64,000 bases of DNA from G965220075 sp965220075 (GCA_965220075.1 OZ244806.1:2976001-3040000); one strand, 5' to 3'; shown: positions 26,637 through 35,141, counted from the stretch's first letter. The notes: generated by a model from the letters alone, not told the origin. Numbers and translations are program-made.

Positions 26637-26975
26637 CGTTGCTCTGCTGCGCCTGCCATGGATCACCTCGTCGGGCTGTCGCCCCGCGCGGCTGGGAAGG
26701 TCCGCCGAGAGCGAGCTGGAGCGGGGCAATCCTAGCGCGGACCGCGTGGTCGGGAAGACCCGGGCGGTAGTCCTGGTCGTGGGTCTTTTTGCTCGCCGCG
26801 CCGCATGGCAGCGAGCAGCCACCATGCGGCCCAAGGCAGTGGCCGATCATCCAAACTACGCGTCGTTGATGGTCATGGGCTGTCATTCCGAGGACGGCCG
26901 CCACGCGCGCGCCCTGGACTCTGCCGGGATGATCGCGGAGAAATACACCCTCTCCCAAGGGAGAGGGCACCGGAC
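26637..26975. other. Intergenic spacer without a recognised gene
   Basis: This 339-bp stretch separates paralog 3 from the SDR, both leftward. Apart from the palindrome at 26948-26967 I see no gene or RNA. It should contain the promoter for paralog 3 if that gene is not read through from the SDR. Confidence 0.4.
26948..26967. repeat. Perfect 9-bp inverted repeat, possible terminator or dispersed repeat
   Basis: CCCTCTCCC and GGGAGAGGG are separated by AA. It lies 9 bp past the stop of the leftward SDR gene, the right place for a terminator, but no U-tract follows and a 2-nt centre is too tight for a normal hairpin loop. Sequences of this type are also common dispersed palindromes in bacterial genomes. 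Confidence 0.5.
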
Positions 26976-27737
26976 CTACTGGGCCGTGTAGCCGCCGTCC
27001 ACGATCATTTCGGCGCCTGTCATGTAAGACGACTCGTCCGACGCCAGAAAGAGCGCCGCGTAGGCGATCTCGCGCGGGTGCGCGATGCGGCCAAGGGGTA
27101 TGTCTACTTCGGCCCGGGCACGCACCTCGGGCGTCAGGACGTCCGCCTGCATGGGCGTGTCCATGGTTCCGGGATGAATGATGTTCGAGCGGATACGGTC
27201 CGGCGCGAACTGAATGCTGAGCGAGCGGTTCAGGGAACGCAGGGCGCCCTTGGCGGTCACGTACGCGTCCAGGGACTGAGGCACGCCGATCAGGCCGGAG
27301 ACCGAGCCAATGAGGATTATCGACCCGCCGCCCGCGCGCTTGAGATGCGGAATGCCGTGCTTGGTCAGCCATACGGCCGGCTTCAGGTTCCGGTCGAACA
27401 CTCCATCCCAGGCGGTCTCCTCGATGTCCAGCACGGACGTATCGCGGTCACGCCAGAGAACGCCCAGGTTGGCGTCGAGCACGTTGAGTCCGCCCATTGC
27501 CCGCGCGCCCTCATCGACCATGCGCCGCACGTCGGACTCGCATGCCGCGTCGCCGATCACGGCCAAGGCCTGGCCGCCGGCGCGCTCGATGAGCGCAACG
27601 GTCTCGAGCGCCGCTTCGCGATTGATGTCGGCTACCACTACACGCGCGCCGTTGGCGGCGAACAACACGGCGGTCTCACGACCAAGACCCATGCCGGCGC
27701 CGGTGATGATGGCCGTCTTGCCTGCGAGCCGCGACAC
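26976..27737 (-). CDS. Short-chain dehydrogenase/reductase
   Basis: An SDR of 253 residues with GTG start. TGAGMGLG cofactor loop at ~12-19, catalytic Ser in ILIGSVSG, Tyr/Lys in AYVTAKGAL, and MIVDGGYTAQ at the end. The N-N-A-G motif is altered to VLDANLG, unusual for the family because that Asn helps position the catalytic tetrad. Probably NAD(P)-dependent oxidation of a sugar or sugar acid, inferred from the flanking dehydratases. Substrate unknown. Confidence 0.8.
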   Translation of the reverse strand: MSRLAGKTAIITGAGMGLGRETAVLFAANGARVVVADINREAALETVALIERAGGQALAVIGDAACESDVRRMVDEGARAMGGLNVLDANLGVLWRDRDTSVLDIEETAWDGVFDRNLKPAVWLTKHGIPHLKRAGGGSIILIGSVSGLIGVPQSLDAYVTAKGALRSLNRSLSIQFAPDRIRSNIIHPGTMDTPMQADVLTPEVRARAEVDIPLGRIAHPREIAYAALFLASDESSYMTGAEMIVDGGYTAQ

Positions 27738-27844
27738 TCAGCCCCCTGACGGCGCTGGCAGCGCGCCCATTGGGATGTGGGTGACAAGCGGTCGCAGACT
27801 AGCAGCCGGACGACGCGGGCGACCGGTTAGACGGGCGTTTCCTC

Positions 27845-29014
27845 CTAGTAGAAGCCGAAGCCGCCGTCGGCCTTGGCCGGCACGGGACGGCTCCAGGGAG
27901 CCTGCGGATGACGCTTCAACGCGTCGAGATTCAAGGCCGCGCCCCAACCGGGACCCTCTGGCAGCAGCAGGTGGCCGTCTTGAAGCGTCACGCCGCCTTC
28001 CACAAAGCTGTCGCGCAGCGCGCGCGCTTTAGCGCGATCGCTGCCGGGCAGGCCGGCCTGCGGCAGCTCCATGATGAGGAAGTTCGGCGTGGCGGCCCCG
28101 AAGTGCGCGGTCATGAGCGTGCACAGGGTCCCGAACGGGTTGTGCGGCGCGATTGACAGCATGTGGGCCTCGGCCAGGGCGGCGATCTTGTGCAGCTCGG
28201 TCATGCCCCCACAGAGCAGTATGTCGGGCTGCAGCAGGTCGGCGCCGCGCGCTTCGATCAGCGCCTGGAACTCGTGTTTGCCGTAGAGGCTCTCACCGGT
28301 GGCGAGCGGGGTGTTAATCGCTTGGCGCGTCTCGGCCATGACGGTGTGGCTGCCCGGACGGATGGGCTCCTCGATGAACATGGGGCGGTAGGGCTCGATG
28401 AGGCGAGTCAACTCGGCCGCGCGAGCCGGTTCCTCGAGCTTGGCGTGGAAGTCGACTCCGATCTCAGCGTCGTCCCCGAGCGCCACGCGGACGGCTTCGA
28501 CACGATCGGCTACCAACCGGCAGATCGAGTTCCAGGGAAGCAGATCGTCCTCGGTGCGGTACGGGAAGAGCTTGAAGGCCGTGAAGCCGTGGCGGTCGCG
28601 CACGTCCACGACTTCGCGCGCCATATCGGCGGGGCGGCCGGTGACGACATCGTGGTAGACCCAGATTCTGTCGCGGTAAGCGCCGCCGAGAAGCTGGTAG
28701 ACCGGCAGGTCGGCGACCTTTCCGGCTATGTCCCAAAGCGCCAGATCGATCCCGCTGATCGCCGCCCAGCCCACCGCGCCGGCGGGAAAGCGCAAGCCGC
28801 GAAAGCATTTGGCCCAGATGCGCTCGCGCCGTGAGGCGTCCTCCCCAATGATCCAGTCGGCGAGGTAGCGGACGGTCTCGGCCACGGCGCTGTCGGGACC
28901 GGCCGAGTAGGCCTCACCCAACCCAACCAGCCCCGACTCGGTGGTGATCACAACGTAGTTGGCGTTGTAGACCCCGTCCGAGGCCGAATGCGTCTCGACG
29001 GTTCGGATTCTCAT
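27845..29014 (-). CDS. Enolase-superfamily sugar acid dehydratase (mandelate racemase/galactonate dehydratase type)
   Basis: A protein of 389 residues from ATG 29014, preceded by AGGGAGAG. It has the N-terminal capping domain and C-terminal barrel of the MR/MLE family. Metal ligands are visible as Asp in GVDFHAKL, Glu in FIEEPI and Glu in ATGESLYG; the barrel-strand-7 histidine lies in IAPHNPFG. The DFH and APHNP forms match D-galactonate dehydratase-like enzymes that remove water from aldonic acids to give 2-keto-3-deoxy acids. A second family member lies at 30361-31503. Substrate (galactonate, gluconate, arabinonate or similar) is not resolved. Confidence 0.82.
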   Translation of the reverse strand: MRIRTVETHSASDGVYNANYVVITTESGLVGLGEAYSAGPDSAVAETVRYLADWIIGEDASRRERIWAKCFRGLRFPAGAVGWAAISGIDLALWDIAGKVADLPVYQLLGGAYRDRIWVYHDVVTGRPADMAREVVDVRDRHGFTAFKLFPYRTEDDLLPWNSICRLVADRVEAVRVALGDDAEIGVDFHAKLEEPARAAELTRLIEPYRPMFIEEPIRPGSHTVMAETRQAINTPLATGESLYGKHEFQALIEARGADLLQPDILLCGGMTELHKIAALAEAHMLSIAPHNPFGTLCTLMTAHFGAATPNFLIMELPQAGLPGSDRAKARALRDSFVEGGVTLQDGHLLLPEGPGWGAALNLDALKRHPQAPWSRPVPAKADGGFGFY

Positions 29015-29263
29015 CGATCCAGCTCTCCCTTGGCTTGCTTTGCGCGCGGCCGCCGCCGGCAAGACAGGTGTGCGGCTCGCCTTGTGTCGCTTGAGGGCAT
29101 GTTAGGAGTCCGATTGTCGCTTGCCTGCATTCGTTAGCCGCCATCAGCGCCGAAACGCGCAGGGGCGCGCGGTTCAATTCGTTGGACTTGTGCCGGGTAG
29201 AGCGGACAGGCACCATCGTGTGCCGAGAGCGCTCGCCGGCACGCCCCGCAAAGGAGCCGACTC

Positions 29264-30283
29264 GTGGTGCTGGATAGTCGCAAATGGGACGCGCGTTACG
29301 GGCGCGATCTGATCCCGACGCACATGGCGTCGATAGATTCGTATCTCGCCGTGACCTCGCCCAGCGCCTGGAAGATCGTAGAGCCGCTGATGCCGCACCC
29401 GCCCCGCTACGTCGAGCTCCAGGGGGGTATGGGAGAGGGCTATCTGGAGCCGCTGCCGGGGCGCCTCCCCGACGCGCAATACGTGGTCGCCGTCGGCGGC
29501 GGCAACGCGCTCGACGTGGGGAAGTACGCCGCGTGGAAGCTGGGCCGGCCTCTGATCATGATCCCGACCATCGTTTCCACCGGCGCGGTGTTCCAGCCAA
29601 GCATCGCGGTGCGGCGCGCCGAGATCTGGGACTTCGAGAGCAACGTCGTCTCACCTGAGTTCCTCCTGCTCGACACGGACATAATTCGCGCGGCGCCGGC
29701 GCGGCGCAATCGCGGCGGCATGGGCGAGTGCATCGGCCAGTCGGCTAACGTCGGCGCCTGGAAGTGGTGGAGCGAGCATGGCTACGACGGCCCGCCCTTC
29801 GATCAGGCGGCGGGCGACGCCACCATGGCCTGGGTGCGTGACCGCTGCGCCGGATTTAGCGCGGACGTTGACTCGAACGGGCAGCCGCGGGAGGAAGGCA
29901 TCCGCATCGCGGCCGAGATCAACCGCGAGCGCTATGACCTGCCGACCATGCAAGTCCCCAGCCGCGGCCTGGACCACGTTTTCATCATCTCTTTCGAGTG
30001 GGTGCACGGCCGCGAGATCAATCATTCCGAAGGCGTCTCGCTTGGAACGCTCATAAACGACTTCCTCTATGGGTGGGGCTTCGACGAGGCCAAGGAGCTT
30101 CTGGACTCGTGCGGCGTGAGCTACCGGCCGCGCGACCTCGACTGCAGCTGGGACGACGTGCGCGCGGTGACCGAACGGATGAACGAGTTGCACGATCTTC
30201 TCGGCGCGACCGAGAACTGGTTCCACAAGCGCGAGCTGGATGACGCGACCTTCACACGTATGGCCGCAGCGATCGACGCTTGA
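29264..30283 (+). CDS. Iron-containing alcohol dehydrogenase / glycerol-1-phosphate dehydrogenase-like (AraM-type)
   Basis: A protein of 339 residues, GTG start with AGGAG about 8 bases upstream. Nucleotide-binding VVAVGGGNALDVGKYAAW matches the GGGxxxDxxK signature of the dehydroquinate synthase/iron-ADH/G1PDH superfamily. PTIVSTGAVFQPSIAV is the next family block. Metal ligands appear as His in GLDHVFII and His in WVHGREINHSEGV; the usual first metal Asp is replaced by Glu in GGMGECIGQ. It would reduce or oxidise a phosphorylated polyol or sugar ketone. It lies alone on the plus strand between two dehydratase genes. Confidence 0.7.
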   Translation: MVLDSRKWDARYGRDLIPTHMASIDSYLAVTSPSAWKIVEPLMPHPPRYVELQGGMGEGYLEPLPGRLPDAQYVVAVGGGNALDVGKYAAWKLGRPLIMIPTIVSTGAVFQPSIAVRRAEIWDFESNVVSPEFLLLDTDIIRAAPARRNRGGMGECIGQSANVGAWKWWSEHGYDGPPFDQAAGDATMAWVRDRCAGFSADVDSNGQPREEGIRIAAEINRERYDLPTMQVPSRGLDHVFIISFEWVHGREINHSEGVSLGTLINDFLYGWGFDEAKELLDSCGVSYRPRDLDCSWDDVRAVTERMNELHDLLGATENWFHKRELDDATFTRMAAAIDA

Positions 30284-30360
30284 GCTGATCGTCCGGTCTT
30301 AGACGGCGCGCGCGGGCGGTTGCCAAGCCGGCGGGTCCGGCCGGATCGACAAGCCTGGGG

Positions 30361-31503
30361 CTACCAGTTCGTGATCGACCCGTCGGTGCGGCGCAACTCG
30401 ACGAACGTGTGCATCTGGAACGGGTGCGCCCGCGCGGCCTGCTCGTCGACCTCCACGCCCAGGCCAGGGTCGGTAGGGGCGAGCAAATAGCCGTCCTCGA
30501 ACGTCATCTGCTGCGGAAACACGTCCGCCATGGCGCCCGGCAGCACCGGCAGCTCCTGCACGCCCACCAGTGGGCAGGCGATGTCCAGGTGAACGCAGGC
30601 GGCCAGCATGACGGGACCCTGCGGGCTGTGCGGCGCCATGTATTGATAGTGCGACTCGGCCCAGCCGGCCACCTTCCGCGCTTCGCTGAAGCCGCCCACG
30701 ATGCACGGGTCGACGCGCACGTAGTCGATCAGATCGCGCTCGATCAGCGGCTGGAACTCCCACTTGGAAGCAAGCTCCTCGCCGCCCGCGATGGGCGCGT
30801 TGGTGTGATCGCGCACGAACTGGTAGGCGTCGGGTCGCTCGGAGCGCACGGGGTCCTCTACGAAGAAAACGTTGAAGGGTTCTACCCCATTGCAAAGCCG
30901 CACCGCGTCGATCGGGTCGAGCCTGGTATGCGCGTCGATGCACAGCTCGATGTCCGGGCCGACGTGGTCACGAATGGCTGCTGTGGTTTCAATCGTCGCG
31001 GTCACGCCGCTGCGGGGCTCGAATATATCGCCGGGCGTGACGCCCGGGACGCCGTAGCGGACGAATTTGTAGCCCTCGTCCAGCGCCCGGTCGGCGTCGG
31101 CCTTGAGCTCGGCGAGCGATCCGCCCTGCACGTGCGGGTAGCAGATCACCTTGTCGCGCGAGCGGCCGCCCAGCAGCTGCCAGACGGGTACGCCGAGCGC
31201 CTTGCCCTTGATGTCCCACAGCGCGATGTCGACGCCCGAGATCGCGGCCGAAAGCAACGGCCCGCCCTTGAAGAAGCCGCCGCGAAACAGCCGCTGCCAG
31301 ATGAAGTCGGTGCGCATCGGGTCCATACCCACGAGGATGGGCTTGAAGTGCTCGATCACTCCCTGGATCGCCAGCTCCTTGCCGGCGATGCCCGCCTCGC
31401 CCCAGCCGTGAATCCCCTCGTCGGTTTCGACCTTCGTGAGCATGTAGTTGATGCCCCGCGCGGCGTCGAAGACCGGCAGTGTGCGGATATCGCTTATTCG
31501 CAT
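30361..31503 (-). CDS. Enolase-superfamily sugar acid dehydratase (mandelate racemase type)
   Basis: A protein of 380 residues, full-length MR/MLE family. Metal-binding residues sit in CIDAHTRL (Asp), FVEDPV (Glu) and AGGEELAS (Glu), with the strand-7 histidine in MAPHSPQGP. The capping domain has GWGEAGI and GVDIALWDIKGKALGVPVWQ, typical of galactonate/gluconate-dehydratase-like members. It differs clearly from the 27845-29014 paralog, so the pair probably handles different aldonic acids. It converges with the AraM-like dehydrogenase across 77 bp. Confidence 0.82.
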   Translation of the reverse strand: MRISDIRTLPVFDAARGINYMLTKVETDEGIHGWGEAGIAGKELAIQGVIEHFKPILVGMDPMRTDFIWQRLFRGGFFKGGPLLSAAISGVDIALWDIKGKALGVPVWQLLGGRSRDKVICYPHVQGGSLAELKADADRALDEGYKFVRYGVPGVTPGDIFEPRSGVTATIETTAAIRDHVGPDIELCIDAHTRLDPIDAVRLCNGVEPFNVFFVEDPVRSERPDAYQFVRDHTNAPIAGGEELASKWEFQPLIERDLIDYVRVDPCIVGGFSEARKVAGWAESHYQYMAPHSPQGPVMLAACVHLDIACPLVGVQELPVLPGAMADVFPQQMTFEDGYLLAPTDPGLGVEVDEQAARAHPFQMHTFVELRRTDGSITNW

Positions 31504-31666
31504 GGCGTTGCCTCCTGCGTGGCCGGCTCGCGCGGCGCGGCCGCGAGCATCGCTTCCGGCCTCCTGCGGCCGTTACCTCCGCGCCCGCGCGACGGTCGCA
31601 AGAATCTAAGCGTCCTGGCAAGCACGACTACACGGTCAAGCGGCCAGCGGCGCGGTTTGGCGCACG

Positions 31667-32530
31667 CTAGGGCGTGACGGCGATCGGGGCCGGATAGTGC
31701 AGCGCCAGGCCCGGTGTGTCCATGCGCAGGCGGCCCAGGTGCCAGCGGCCCAGACTGGCGATAAGCAGATCGCGGCGGTCGCCGCCGCCGAACGAGATGT
31801 TGGTGGGAGACGCGAGCAGCGTATGGCGCGGGTCCTCCACCAGCACGTCAATTCGACCCGACGGTTCCATGCGCAAGATGCGGCTGGGCGTGTAGCAGGA
31901 GATATACAAATGGCCCGCTTCGTCGAACTGGACGCCGTCCGGTACGTGGTCGGGCAGCGTGGCCACGATCTCGCGCTCGCCCGCCGACCCGTCCGCGTTG
32001 AGCCCTATGCGGCTGACGCCGGGCAGCGTCGATTCCACCACGTAGAGCCAGGCGGCGTCGCGGCTCAAGCACATGCCGTTGGTGAAGTGCCGCGCCGCCT
32101 CACTAAATAGCTCGCAGGCGCCATTGGCGCGGATTCGGTAGATGCGGCCGTCGTTGTCGTCCCACACGCCGGAGTCCGAAACGTAGAGATCGCCGGAAGG
32201 GTGGAAGACCGGGTAGTTGGGGTTTTGCATGGGGCGCTGGGAGGTTCCCGAGCTCACAACTTCGGCCGCGCCGTTCGGCGCCACGCGCTGGACCAGGCGC
32301 TCCTGGACGTTGCACGCGTAGACGTTCGCGGCCGCGTCGCACGCCAGGCCGAGGATGAAGCCCTCGATTCGCGCGGCCTGCTCGAACGCGCGAGCTTGCA
32401 GGTCGACGCGGTAGATCTGGCCCGCCTCGCCGCCCGCGTAGGCGTGGCCGTCAGGCCCCCAGGTCACGCCCTCGGGATGGTCGAGACCCTCGACGAGGAC
32501 CTCAACGTCTGCGAGATTCCGCAAAGCCAC
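31667..32530 (-). CDS. SMP-30/gluconolactonase-type beta-propeller lactonase
   Basis: A protein of 287 residues with GTG start. It opens with LVEGLDHPEGVTWGPDGHAYAG, the SMP-30 signature with the metal-ligand glutamate after the HP pair. Further blades show NLYVSDSG-like DLYVSDSG, FTNGMCLS and PDGVQFDEAGHLYISCY, where Asn and Asp complete the divalent metal site. Members open sugar lactones to aldonic acids, which suits the adjacent dehydratases: dehydrogenase, lactonase, dehydratase, aldolase. 163 bp separate it from the 30361-31503 dehydratase on the same strand. Confidence 0.82.
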   Translation of the reverse strand: MALRNLADVEVLVEGLDHPEGVTWGPDGHAYAGGEAGQIYRVDLQARAFEQAARIEGFILGLACDAAANVYACNVQERLVQRVAPNGAAEVVSSGTSQRPMQNPNYPVFHPSGDLYVSDSGVWDDNDGRIYRIRANGACELFSEAARHFTNGMCLSRDAAWLYVVESTLPGVSRIGLNADGSAGEREIVATLPDHVPDGVQFDEAGHLYISCYTPSRILRMEPSGRIDVLVEDPRHTLLASPTNISFGGGDRRDLLIASLGRWHLGRLRMDTPGLALHYPAPIAVTP

Positions 32531-32624
32531 CTAATACTCCGGGAAACGGTTCGGAGCGGGGCTTTCACCGTACCGGAGCGGGGCGCCGCGCACCAGACGC
32601 CCCTCCCGAGCCGCTTTGGCAGGG

Positions 32625-33098
32625 TCAGGTTTGAGGCTTGCCCGCATCGCAGGCCGCCGCGTAGCGCCGCACCTGGGCCAGCTGCTCGGCGGTCTGGATG
32701 GAGCCGGGCCGCAGCGCCCTAATGGTGTTGACGGCGGCCGCCACGTGCACGCCTCGGTGCACCAGGTAGGCCGCCGCCAGCGTGCCGGTGCGCCCGATGC
32801 CGGCCCAGCAGTGCAGGTAGACCGGGCAGCCGCACGCCGCTTGCCCGGCTATGTAGCTCACGCCCGTCTCAAGCTGCTCCAGGGTCGGCGCCGCAAAGTC
32901 GCGCACCGGCAGGTGCAGCCCGGCCAGACCGGCCGCCGCTAGAGCCTCGGGGCCAAGCGGTTCCTCACTAAGGGTGAGGATGGAGCGCACGCCATTGCGA
33001 AAAAGCAGCCGCAGCGCGTCGCTCAGCGCCATACGGCGCGCGGGATGCTCACCCGCGGCGAGTTGGCGGGGCAGGACCCAGCGGTAGTCAAGTGTCAC
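32625..33098 (-). CDS. Dual-specificity/tyrosine phosphatase family protein
   Basis: A cysteine phosphatase of 157 residues. The catalytic P-loop is HCWAGIGRTGT, matching HCxxGxxR[ST], and the general-acid Asp is probably that in LPVRDFAAPT. The fold resembles bacterial dual-specificity and cyclin-dependent-kinase-inhibitor-3-like phosphatases, cytoplasmic and without a signal peptide. A degenerate copy of its middle third is found at 38645-38833. The start is GTG 33098. The substrate (phosphotyrosine protein, phosphoinositide or RNA 5' end) cannot be told. Confidence 0.82.
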   Translation of the reverse strand: MTLDYRWVLPRQLAAGEHPARRMALSDALRLLFRNGVRSILTLSEEPLGPEALAAAGLAGLHLPVRDFAAPTLEQLETGVSYIAGQAACGCPVYLHCWAGIGRTGTLAAAYLVHRGVHVAAAVNTIRALRPGSIQTAEQLAQVRRYAAACDAGKPQT

Positions 33099-33247
33099 GC
33101 GGCGTCCTCCGCGAGCCGAGTGATGCGCGCCATCGTAGGCGTTTCCCCCCAGGCGGTGCGATTCTCAGTCGCCGAGCTATCCGGTGCGTCTAGTCCGGCG
33201 GCGGAGTCACAAGATTCTCACGCGCAGGCAGCAGATTGTTCGGCAAG

Positions 33248-33399
33248 CACGCGCCCGGACCGGCCGGCGCGGGTCAGTCCGCCGATAGAATGACCAAGCG
33301 CGCTAGCGCCCGTAGCTCAGCGGATCAGAGCACTGGTCTTCGGAACCAGGGGTCGGGGGTTCGAATCCCTCCGGGCGTGCCACCGTTCTAAACCTGTTG
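33248..33399 (+). repeat. tRNA-Arg repeat block, copy 1 of 3
   Basis: A 152-bp direct repeat with copies at 39877-40028 and 42041-42192. It holds about 58 bp upstream sequence (CGCGCCCGGACCG..., then GTCAGTCCGCCGATAG), the whole tRNA-Arg gene and 17 bp downstream (CCGTTnnAAACCTGnTG). Spacing is the same in all three, without gaps. The copies flank the integrase/toxin region and the Shedu region. Confidence 0.85.
33306..33382 (+). tRNA. tRNA-Arg(UCG), intact copy
   Basis: A 77-nt cloverleaf with encoded CCA. Acceptor GCGCCCG pairs with CGGGCGT (one G-U at the first pair), D-stem GCTC/GAGC, anticodon stem CTGGT/ACCAG with loop CTTCGGA (anticodon TCG, reading CGA), T-stem GGGGG/CCCTC with loop TTCGAAT. 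All stems are intact, unlike the copies at 39935 and 42099, so this is the most likely functional gene. Confidence 0.93.
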
Positions 33400-33446
33400 A
33401 GCGACGATCCAGTGATGCAGTCGCGGCTCGCCAAATCGGCCTTGCT

Positions 33447-33892
33447 CTAGTTTCGGTCCTCGTTTTGTTCCGCCAATTCGCGAGGGAGGCCCGGGTCGGG
33501 CACGTCGGGAAAGAGCGGTGCGCGCCGATTCACGGCCGACCGCTGGGCGTCGAGAGAGATGTGGCCGTAGACATCCTTGGTCACCTGGACCCCGGCATGG
33601 CCTATGGCTTCGCTGGCCACGCTGAGCCGCGCTCCGGCGTTGAGAAGCAGGCTGGCAAACCAGTGCCGCAGCTCGTAGAGGCGCCGGGGAGGCAAGCCGC
33701 CCTTCGCAGCATTGCCTGAAACGCCCGCCGAAAATTGCGGGGATCCCGTGCCGTGCCCTGGCCGGTGGGAAAGACGAGGTCACCGTCCTGCCACGCGGAG
33801 CCAGCGGCCCTGCGAAGCTGACGCGGCTGGGGTTTGGGGACAGGCGAAGATCGGTGCGGCGGCTTGAAGGTGGGTCTCGCCGGCGATAACAT
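33447..33892 (-). pseudogene. Tyrosine site-specific recombinase (integrase), truncated and frameshifted
   Basis: Two overlapping frames encode the C-terminal catalytic part of a phage-type integrase. The upstream frame (from ~33892) reads AWQDGDLVFPTGQGTARDP and FRRAFQAMLRRA. A one-base shift near 33695 leads into LPPRRLYELRHWFASLLLNA, ASEAIGHAGVQVTKDVYGH, which carries the RHxxA-type Arg/His, the GH pair and the nucleophile Tyr. The N-terminal DNA-binding domain and the first catalytic Arg are missing. It lies about 50 bp downstream of the intact tRNA-Arg and points back toward it, the normal arrangement for an element integrated at a tRNA. Non-functional as read. Confidence 0.8.
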
Positions 33893-33922
33893 CTAGCCAA
33901 TTAGTCTAGCCAGGAGCTTCCC

Positions 33923-34180
33923 ATGACCGACTGGCCCGTGCAGGACGCCAAGAATCGCTTCAGCGCCCTGGTCGATGCCGCCCTCGCCGGCGCTCCACAG
34001 CGGGTGACCCGCCGGGGCCGGCCCGCTGTCGTCGTGCTGGCGGTGGACGAGTACGAGCGTCTCTGCCACCTGGAGAAGACGAACGCGCCCACGCTGGCCG
34101 GTCTGCTGCTCGACATCCCGCAAGACGACCAGGAATTCGGCCGGCTGCCCGTCCGCTGGACGGCTGATGTTTCTGCTTGA
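33923..34180 (+). CDS. Phd/YefM-family antitoxin
   Basis: An antitoxin of 85 residues. The N-terminal DNA-binding part WPVQDAKNRFSALVDAAL matches the Phd/YefM fold, followed by VTRRGRPAVVVLAVDEYERL, typical of this family. The C-terminal ~30 residues should wrap the toxin. It overlaps the PIN toxin gene by 14 bases. Family members neutralise the toxin and repress their own operon, more strongly in complex. Confidence 0.9.
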   Translation: MTDWPVQDAKNRFSALVDAALAGAPQRVTRRGRPAVVVLAVDEYERLCHLEKTNAPTLAGLLLDIPQDDQEFGRLPVRWTADVSA

Positions 34181-34595
34181 CACCGACGTGCTGTCGGCGC
34201 TGCGGCGACGGGAACTACATCCGGAAGCGGCCCGGTGGCTGGCCGCCCAGCGAACGGCCGACCTGTATCTGAGCGCCGTGACCGTTGGCGAAATAGAACG
34301 CGGCATCGCGCAACAGCAAGACCGCGACCCGTCGTTTGCGTGGGAGCTGTCCGTCTGGCTGGACCGCGTGCTCGCGTGGTACGGCGACCGGGTGCTCGAC
34401 GTCGACGTTCCCACGGCCCGTCGCTGGGGGCGTCTGTCCGGCGACCTCGGGCACGAATCGGCGGACCTGATCATCGCGGCCACGGCGCTGGAGCACGGTC
34501 TGACCGTGGTTTCACGCAACGTCAGACACTTCGAGCCAGCCGGCGTCAAGGTGCTCAATCCCTTTGCTGGAAGCGGGGAGTCCGCCGAAGGCTGA
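34167..34595 (+). CDS. PIN-domain toxin (VapC/FitB-like ribonuclease)
   Basis: A PIN-domain endoribonuclease of 142 residues. It opens with FLLDTDVLSALRRRE (first catalytic Asp), has Glu in VGEIERGIA, and the last acidic cluster in GHESADLIIAATALEHG, followed by VVSRNVRHFEPAGVKVLNP. This fits the FitB/StbB/VapC group that cleaves tRNA or rRNA. Overlap with the upstream Phd-type gene makes a complete toxin-antitoxin pair, a common cargo near a tRNA-linked integration site. Confidence 0.92.
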   Translation: MFLLDTDVLSALRRRELHPEAARWLAAQRTADLYLSAVTVGEIERGIAQQQDRDPSFAWELSVWLDRVLAWYGDRVLDVDVPTARRWGRLSGDLGHESADLIIAATALEHGLTVVSRNVRHFEPAGVKVLNPFAGSGESAEG

Positions 34596-34645
34596 AGATC
34601 GGGAGAAAGCCTGATCGTTCGAGAAGTCATCGAGCTGCTGGCTGC

Positions 34646-34744
34646 ATGCGCGTATGCCCATGCGCGTCGACGGGTCCGCATCTGCACTTCGAGATGCGGC
34701 GGGACGGAGAGCACATCGATCCGACGCGAATACTCAGGATCTAG
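34646..34744 (+). pseudogene. C-terminal fragment of an M23 (LytM) metallopeptidase
   Basis: The frame ending in TAG at 34742-34744 reads STGPHLHFEMRRDGEHIDP, the hallmark last zinc-site motif (HxH) of M23 peptidoglycan peptidases with the usual following 'G..vdP' segment. Nothing upstream in any frame gives the rest of the domain. It is a remnant, perhaps from a phage lysin or a host cell-wall hydrolase. Confidence 0.65.
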
Positions 34745-35078
34745 GGCGGGAAAACCAACGGCCTTCTAAGCCGCTCCCTGGGCGACAGCCTGCGAAACGT
34801 CATCGGCCAGTGCCTATCACTCCCGGGGCTGCAGCTCCACGATGCGGCAGTCTTAATTTATGGTGGGGTTTGCGCAGTTGCTGGGCTACTTCAATCCTGG
34901 CGCGGGCGACTATGCTGAGTCATCCCACTGCCCGCGAAACAGTCTACGCTGTGAGCGAGGCCGACACCTGCGCGTCTACCGGCTGCCCGGCGCTGGAGCG
35001 CCTGCAGGGCCTAAGCCGACGGTGCCAACTGGCGGGGCTGCGGGTGGCCGATCAGAACCGGCACTGCCACGACCCGCC
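34745..35078. other. Spacer without a recognised gene
   Basis: This 334-bp stretch follows the M23 remnant and precedes a strong hairpin. Frames through it encode no recognisable family. It may be decayed coding sequence of the same event that left the M23 fragment. Confidence 0.35.
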
Positions 35079-35115
35079 CCCGACGCCAGCCGCGCTAGAC
35101 GCGGCTGGCGTCGGG
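35079..35115 (-). terminator. 16-bp perfect hairpin past the Met/Asp-repeat gene
   Basis: Arms 35079-35094 and 35100-35115 are fully complementary (16 bp, GC-rich, core GACGCCAGCCGCG) around the 5-nt loop CTAGA. It lies 26 bp beyond the stop of the leftward gene at 35142-35723. No U-tract follows, so this is a factor-assisted or mRNA-stabilising hairpin rather than a textbook intrinsic terminator. Confidence 0.6.
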
Positions 35116-35141
35116 ACTGGACGGGGCGCGCTTGGCCAGCG

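Noticed and set aside
32201..32722. Rightward frame over the SMP-30 gene
   Set aside because: High-GC shadow; the leftward frame has the full lactonase signature.
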